From contig CAINNJ010000045.1 in NCBI GenBank assembly GCA_903851195.1, forward strand, positions 1 through 53,906: a stretch of 53,906 nucleotides of DNA. Reading direction: 5' to 3'. The notes beneath the pieces were generated by a model. The model saw only the letters and a program-made list of their open reading frames with translations, was not told the origin of the DNA and did no database searches. This DNA is from an uncultured Acidobacteriia bacterium (GTDB lineage Bacteria > Acidobacteriota > Terriglobia > Bryobacterales > Bryobacteraceae). Made by a program: the position numbers and the translations under genes. Below, piece after piece: positions 49,809 to 53,906 of the stretch; position 1 is the first letter of the stretch; each line of letters begins with the position of its first letter.

Positions 49809-50813
49809 CTAGACGAGGGCCGGTTCGGGCTTCTCTTCGAGTTCGGTGATACGTTTGGCGAGAAGGGCCTCCAGGCTTTCAAGCGCCTTGCTGAAGCCGG
49901 CGATGCCTTCGGCAAGTTTGTCGGTGGCCATGCGGTCGGCGGCGTGCATTTTGTCGAAAGTTTCGCGGTCCATGTCGATTTTCTGAATGTCCATGGCGGC
50001 GGCTTTGGCCGGGTCGAGCTTGCGGGGCAGGTCGCCGGTGGCGGCGTCCAGCTGGGCGAGCAGGGCGGGGGAGATGGTCAGCAGGTCGCAACCGGCGAGT
50101 TCGGTGATCTCACCAATGTTGCGGAAGCTGGCTCCCATGACCTCGGTCTTGTAACCGAACTTCTTGTAGTAGTTGTAGACGCTCTGCACGGAGAGCACGC
50201 CCGGATCTTCGGTGGCGGCGTAGTCGTGTCCGGTGTCCTTTTTATACCAGTCGAGGATGCGGCCGACGAACGGGGAGATCAGGGTGATGCCGGCTTCGGC
50301 GCAGGCGATCGCCTGGTGGAGGCCGAAGAGCAGGGTGAGGTTGCAGTGGATCCCCTCTTTTTCGAGGATTTCGCCGGCGCGGATTCCTTCCCAGGTGGAG
50401 GCGATCTTGATGAGCACGCGCTCGCGGCTGACGCCCGCGGCTTCGTACTGGGCGATGATGGAGCGGCCTTTGGCGACGGTGGCGTCGGTATCGAACGAAA
50501 GACGGGCGTCCACTTCGGTGGAGACGCGTTTCGGAACGATTTTGAGAATGCGCTTGCCGAATTCGACGGCCAGGCGCTCGAAGGCGAGGTTGGCGACCTG
50601 GGCGGGTTCGGAGGAATCGCCGAGTTCTTTGCGGGCCGCGAGCAGCGTCTCGTCCACGATTTCGGCGTACCTCGGCATTTCGGCCGCGGCGGTGATGAGG
50701 GACGGGTTGGTGGTGGCGTCTCTCGGTTTAAATTTTTCGATGGCTTCGATGTCCCCGGTGTCGGCGACGACCACGGTCATCTCGCGAAGTTGCTCCAAAA
50801 GCGTTTTGGACAT
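49809..50813 (-). CDS. tal: Transaldolase
   Basis: A 334-residue class I aldolase of the pentose phosphate pathway that moves a dihydroxyacetone unit from sedoheptulose 7-phosphate to glyceraldehyde 3-phosphate. [20 protein letters not shown] and [20 protein letters not shown] are the typical start; the Schiff-base Lys is in [19 protein letters not shown], and [20 protein letters not shown] and [18 protein letters not shown] follow. The length fits the TalB-type subfamily. AGGGAG seven bases before the ATG at 50813 sets the start; the longer upstream frame is not used. It is divergent from the TPR gene. Confidence 0.95.
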   Translation of the reverse strand: MSKTLLEQLREMTVVVADTGDIEAIEKFKPRDATTNPSLITAAAEMPRYAEIVDETLLAARKELGDSSEPAQVANLAFERLAVEFGKRILKIVPKRVSTEVDARLSFDTDATVAKGRSIIAQYEAAGVSRERVLIKIASTWEGIRAGEILEKEGIHCNLTLLFGLHQAIACAEAGITLISPFVGRILDWYKKDTGHDYAATEDPGVLSVQSVYNYYKKFGYKTEVMGASFRNIGEITELAGCDLLTISPALLAQLDAATGDLPRKLDPAKAAAMDIQKIDMDRETFDKMHAADRMATDKLAEGIAGFSKALESLEALLAKRITELEEKPEPALV

Positions 50814-50994
50814 TTTCAATCTCCCTGTTTGCTTGTTGCCGATGCTTTGCGATGCTTGCTTCGATCTGCGAAAAACCATGCGCGAAAAAAGCGGGCTCTG
50901 TCGCTCCGAATTTGTCGCTTCTTTTCTGTCGCTTCTTTGAGGATAACGCCATTCCGGTGACGCAGCGGGTGCGATTCGGCGAGAATGGAGGAAC

Positions 50995-52104
50995 ATGTTC
51001 GCTACTGAAACAAGTACCAGGATGACGGCCGGATTGCTCCTCGCCTTCGTGATACTGCCGGGAGCCGGCGCGCAACAGCCGGCGACCGCAACGGCGGAGG
51101 GGTTGTTTCAGGAAGGGCTGGTGGCGTTGAAGGGGGAGCGTTACGCGGACGCGGAGGCCGCATTCCGCAAACAGATGGAACTGGCGCCGGAAAACATTTT
51201 GGCCGTTTTGGGCGTGACCCAGGTCTATATGGCACAGAAGAGGTCGTCCGACGCGCTCCGTTTTCTGCAGGACGAGGCGGCCCGGCGTCCGGCGCGCGCC
51301 GATTTGAAGCTGGCGCTGGGCGATACGGCGGTGCGGGCGGGCCAGTACGACGTGGCGATCACGGCCTTGCGCGCGGCATTGCAGACTGGCGAGAGCGGAA
51401 TCCCGAAAGACCTGTCGGTTCCACGCGGGACGGGGAATGTGACGGCGCCGGTGAAGGAGGCCGATCCGGTGGCGGCGTCGATGAATGTGCTGATGGCGCG
51501 GGATGCGACACCGAAAGGGGAAGCCGGAATCCATGTGCGGCTGGCCGAGGCGCTGCAACTGAAGAAAGATCCGGCGGGGGCCGCGGCGGAGTGGCAGAAA
51601 GTGTCCGAACTGGTGCCGCAAAATGGGGCGGTGCTCGGGAACCTCGCGATGCAGCTGGAGTCTTCGGGAAAGAAGCAGGACGCCATTAAGACTTATCGGG
51701 AGGTGCTGGCGCTCACGCCCACCAACGCAGTGGCCCTGAATAATCTGGCGTTTCTGCTGGCGGACACGGGCGGCGATCTTTATGAAGCGCTGCGCCTGGC
51801 TCGCCGGGCCCGTGCGTTCGCGCCCGGAATGGCGAACGTGATCGACACCGAAGCTTATGTGGCGATGAAACAGGGCTTTATCGACGATGCACTGGGATCG
51901 TTCCTGCACGTGGTGGAAATGGAGCCGGACAATGTGGAGTTTCGCAAACATCTTTCGGCGGCGATTACGATGCGCAATATTCAGTCTCCGGCGACGGACA
52001 ATCTGACGAAGGCCCTGAACCGGCCGTTCGTGCCGGGTGACCAGGAAGCGATCCGGGCGCTGATCCGCAGTCTGACGACCGAGACCGAGAACAAGCGGAA
52101 ATAG
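50995..52104 (+). CDS. Exported TPR-repeat protein
   Basis: A 369-residue protein with a signal peptide ([17 protein letters not shown], preceded by nine residues) and several tetratricopeptide repeats ([80 protein letters not shown]). It has no catalytic domain. GGAGG before the ATG at 50995 is an excellent ribosome site. Such proteins scaffold envelope complexes; no specific partner is evident. A strong intrinsic terminator follows its stop codon. Confidence 0.88.
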   Translation: MFATETSTRMTAGLLLAFVILPGAGAQQPATATAEGLFQEGLVALKGERYADAEAAFRKQMELAPENILAVLGVTQVYMAQKRSSDALRFLQDEAARRPARADLKLALGDTAVRAGQYDVAITALRAALQTGESGIPKDLSVPRGTGNVTAPVKEADPVAASMNVLMARDATPKGEAGIHVRLAEALQLKKDPAGAAAEWQKVSELVPQNGAVLGNLAMQLESSGKKQDAIKTYREVLALTPTNAVALNNLAFLLADTGGDLYEALRLARRARAFAPGMANVIDTEAYVAMKQGFIDDALGSFLHVVEMEPDNVEFRKHLSAAITMRNIQSPATDNLTKALNRPFVPGDQEAIRALIRSLTTETENKRK

Positions 52105-52136
52105 AAAAAGGCCGCCGGTTGTCCGGCGGCCTTTTT
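52105..52136. terminator. Intrinsic terminator, bidirectional
   Basis: AAAAAGGCCGCCGG TTGT CCGGCGGCCTTTTT forms a nine-base GC stem flanked by A and T tracts, so it can stop transcripts from both the TPR gene and the converging radical SAM gene. It starts on the base after the TPR stop codon. Confidence 0.92.
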
Positions 52137-52158
52137 GTTCATCCAGGGCGGGTTGGAA

Positions 52159-53906
52159 TTAGTCGCCGAAGCTGCCGACTTCTTCTTTCGCTTCCACGGG
52201 GGCTTCCACAGTGGCTTCCACCGGTTTGGCGGCCGGTTTCGGCGCGGGAGCGATGCCGCCGGTCAGGGTATTCAGAGGCACGAAACCGGCTTCGACCGGC
52301 TTTTCCTTCAGGACGACTTCGCGGTACAGCTTCGCCATGCGCGCGTCTTCGGCGGCTTTCTTCGCCATTTCCGCGTTGCGTTTGCGGATTTTCTCTTCAC
52401 GAGCGGTTTTCGCGATACCCTGCGAATCCAGATCGTGCTGGATGTCGGCGTTCACGGCATCCATGTTGAGAACCAGGGAGTGTTCTTTCGAAGGCAGGTT
52501 GACGTTCTTGCCGCCGGCGATGATTTCATGGCGGCCCTTTTCCTCATACCACTTGGTCAGGGTAGCGGTCATGTGCATCTTCTCGACGATATTGCGCCAG
52601 CCCACGCCGGTGTTGTAGGCGCAGAAGCTGATTTCGCCTTCCTGGGTGGCGTAGGGGATGATGCACTGCTCGGTGCGGCGGAAATCGTAGTTGAAGAGAT
52701 CCTGGAACCACATGCCGGCGATGAAGAGGAAGTTCCAGCGGTCTTTGCGGCGCATCTCGACGTCGGCGAGGGTGCGGTCCGGGCCGACCTTGCCGTAATT
52801 GCGGCCGGTGGCGCCGAAGCACTTGTCCATTTTCTGCATCAGATCGAGCAGGCGGAACTCGCTGGGGGCTTCGAAAGGGCTGTAGTTGCGGAGCAGCGCG
52901 AGGCCGACGCCGAAGACCGAGAGGAACTTGCCGCGGGCGGCGTCGTTCACCTGCGCGATGTCTTTGGCGAGCTGTTCGGCGTCGAGGAAGGCGGTCACGG
53001 GGCGGAATTCCTTCGTCTCTTTGTCGATCATGACAGCCATGCCGGTGCCGCAGTTCGGGTGGCAGCCGCAGTTCAGCTGGCCCCAGTCGGCGGTGGGTCC
53101 ATGGATCAGATCGGCCCAGTCGGAGAAGGTGCTCATGAAGGAGATGGGGAACCAGTCGCGGGCGGGTTCGCCCATGCCGATCTGGTTCTTGGCATCGTGC
53201 GCGAGGTGCGACAGGGTGTAGCGCTGGGCTTCGCGGCGTTCCGGGGTGATCTCTTCGTCGCGGCCCGTGAAGGAGACGGGCTGGAAGGAGAGGAAGGAGA
53301 TTTTCTTCGGGTTGGCGAGGGCGAACTCGATGACTTTGCCGACCTGTTCGTTGTTGACGCCGTTGATGATGGTGATCACCGGGACGATGTCGACGCCGCC
53401 CTTGTGGAGATTTTCAATGGCGCGGAGTTTCACGTCGAACAGGTTGCCGATGGCACGATGGGAGTTGGCCGCGTTGCCGACGCCATCGAACTGGAGATAG
53501 GCGTAACGGAGACCGGCTTTCGCCGCTTCCACGCAGAATTCCGGGCTCTTGGCGAATTCGATGCCGTTGGTGGCCGCCTGCACGCTGTTGTAGCCGACTT
53601 TGCGGGAGTACTTTACGGCGTCGAGGAAGTAAGGAGAGAGGGTGGGTTCGCCGCCGGAGAACTGGACGGACATCTGGCGACGCGGTTTGATGGAGATCGC
53701 GTTGTCCAGCATGGTCTTGATTTCGTCCCACGTCAGCTCATGCACGAAGCCGACCTGGTTGGCGTCCATGAAGCACGGGTCGCACATCATGTTGCAGCGG
53801 TTCGTCAGATCGATGGTGAGAACCGAACCGCGGCCATGCGTGACCGTGCTGGAACCGTGGTTGTGGAGATCTTTGTCGTTGTGGGCGCGGATGTCGCGGC
53901 CCGGGA
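52159..53906 (-). CDS. Tes/MJ0619-like radical SAM enzyme (5' end outside window)
   Basis: The frame is open to the window edge and codes for at least 582 residues. The radical SAM cluster is RCNMMCDPC (Cys codons at 53796, 53784 and 53775), and SVQFSGGEPTLSPYF binds SAM. Later Cys-rich motifs, NCGCHPNCGTGMAVMID and RRTEQCIIPYATQEGEISFC, match the COG1964 family, which includes the archaeal tetraether lipid synthase Tes (MJ0619) and bacterial enzymes implicated in membrane-spanning lipids. The C-terminus ends in an Ala/Pro/Glu-rich tail (about 45 residues, APKPAAKPVEATVEAPVEA). A membrane-lipid coupling role is an inference. The start and any N-terminal domains lie outside the window. Confidence 0.85.
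   Translation of the reverse strand, partial: PGRDIRAHNDKDLHNHGSSTVTHGRGSVLTIDLTNRCNMMCDPCFMDANQVGFVHELTWDEIKTMLDNAISIKPRRQMSVQFSGGEPTLSPYFLDAVKYSRKVGYNSVQAATNGIEFAKSPEFCVEAAKAGLRYAYLQFDGVGNAANSHRAIGNLFDVKLRAIENLHKGGVDIVPVITIINGVNNEQVGKVIEFALANPKKISFLSFQPVSFTGRDEEITPERREAQRYTLSHLAHDAKNQIGMGEPARDWFPISFMSTFSDWADLIHGPTADWGQLNCGCHPNCGTGMAVMIDKETKEFRPVTAFLDAEQLAKDIAQVNDAARGKFLSVFGVGLALLRNYSPFEAPSEFRLLDLMQKMDKCFGATGRNYGKVGPDRTLADVEMRRKDRWNFLFIAGMWFQDLFNYDFRRTEQCIIPYATQEGEISFCAYNTGVGWRNIVEKMHMTATLTKWYEEKGRHEIIAGGKNVNLPSKEHSLVLNMDAVNADIQHDLDSQGIAKTAREEKIRKRNAEMAKKAAEDARMAKLYREVVLKEKPVEAGFVPLNTLTGGIAPAPKPAAKPVEATVEAPVEAKEEVGSFGD

Noticed and set aside
1-53906. tRNA, rRNA or insertion sequence genes
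   Set aside because: No transposase, terminal inverted repeats or RNA gene signatures were recognised; no claim is made.

Overview
The window is high-GC, gene-dense bacterial chromosome. Its content suggests a soil Acidobacterium, most like the Solibacter/Bryobacter branch. The pointers are two Oar-type TonB-dependent receptors with an N-terminal carboxypeptidase-regulatory-like fold, PEP-CTERM proteins, many exported peptidases and amidohydrolases, a 47-residue small membrane protein of a type common in that phylum, and a Tes-like radical SAM enzyme. The taxonomic call is inference; there is no rRNA or tRNA gene to support it.

Layout: 1-748 holds the frameshifted end of a 48-residue-repeat TPR gene and non-coding repeats. 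749-5795 is a minus-strand run (unknown exported protein, DUF362, exported RidA-like protein, dihydroorotase-like metallohydrolase) divergent from a GntP permease. 5684-7931 is a small, lower-GC, degenerate island with two toxin-antitoxin loci (HigBA with a nonsense codon in higB; Xre/RES with an N-terminally short antitoxin) and a short-chain dehydrogenase scar. 7932-17916 carries a YtcJ-like amidohydrolase, an epimerase, a propeller-plus-PHP protein, a UbiD decarboxylase with an exported methyltransferase, fabG and a GNAT. 17988-25670 has a TonB receptor, a DUF885 metallopeptidase, lpxD, a P-loop protein and a GT9 glycosyltransferase. 25740-28540 is a tight four-gene cysM-mec-cysO-moeZ operon for sulfur-carrier-dependent cysteine synthesis. 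28633-32121 holds an MFS transporter and a lower-GC three-gene cassette that looks like an adaptor, a pesticin/T4-lysozyme-like muramidase and an exported candidate immunity protein. 32322-38682 has the second TonB receptor, a small c-type cytochrome and a decaying tandem array of PEP-CTERM genes. 38660-48409 is rich in exported hydrolases (S9, M28, penicillin acylase, M1) plus an E2-like acyltransferase. The end has a GT1 glycosyltransferase, transaldolase, an exported TPR protein and the Tes-like radical SAM gene, cut by the window edge.

A recurrent non-coding element, two adjacent hairpins followed by CCCCACAT, sits at 3' ends of genes at least six times, with compensatory stem changes and inverted pairing at one or two sites. 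It behaves like a REP/BIME-type family. The observations I rate highest are the muramidase cassette, the processed-tail CysO, the double-hairpin family, the Tes-like enzyme, and the leaderless, duplicated PEP-CTERM array with its chimeric cytochrome remnant.
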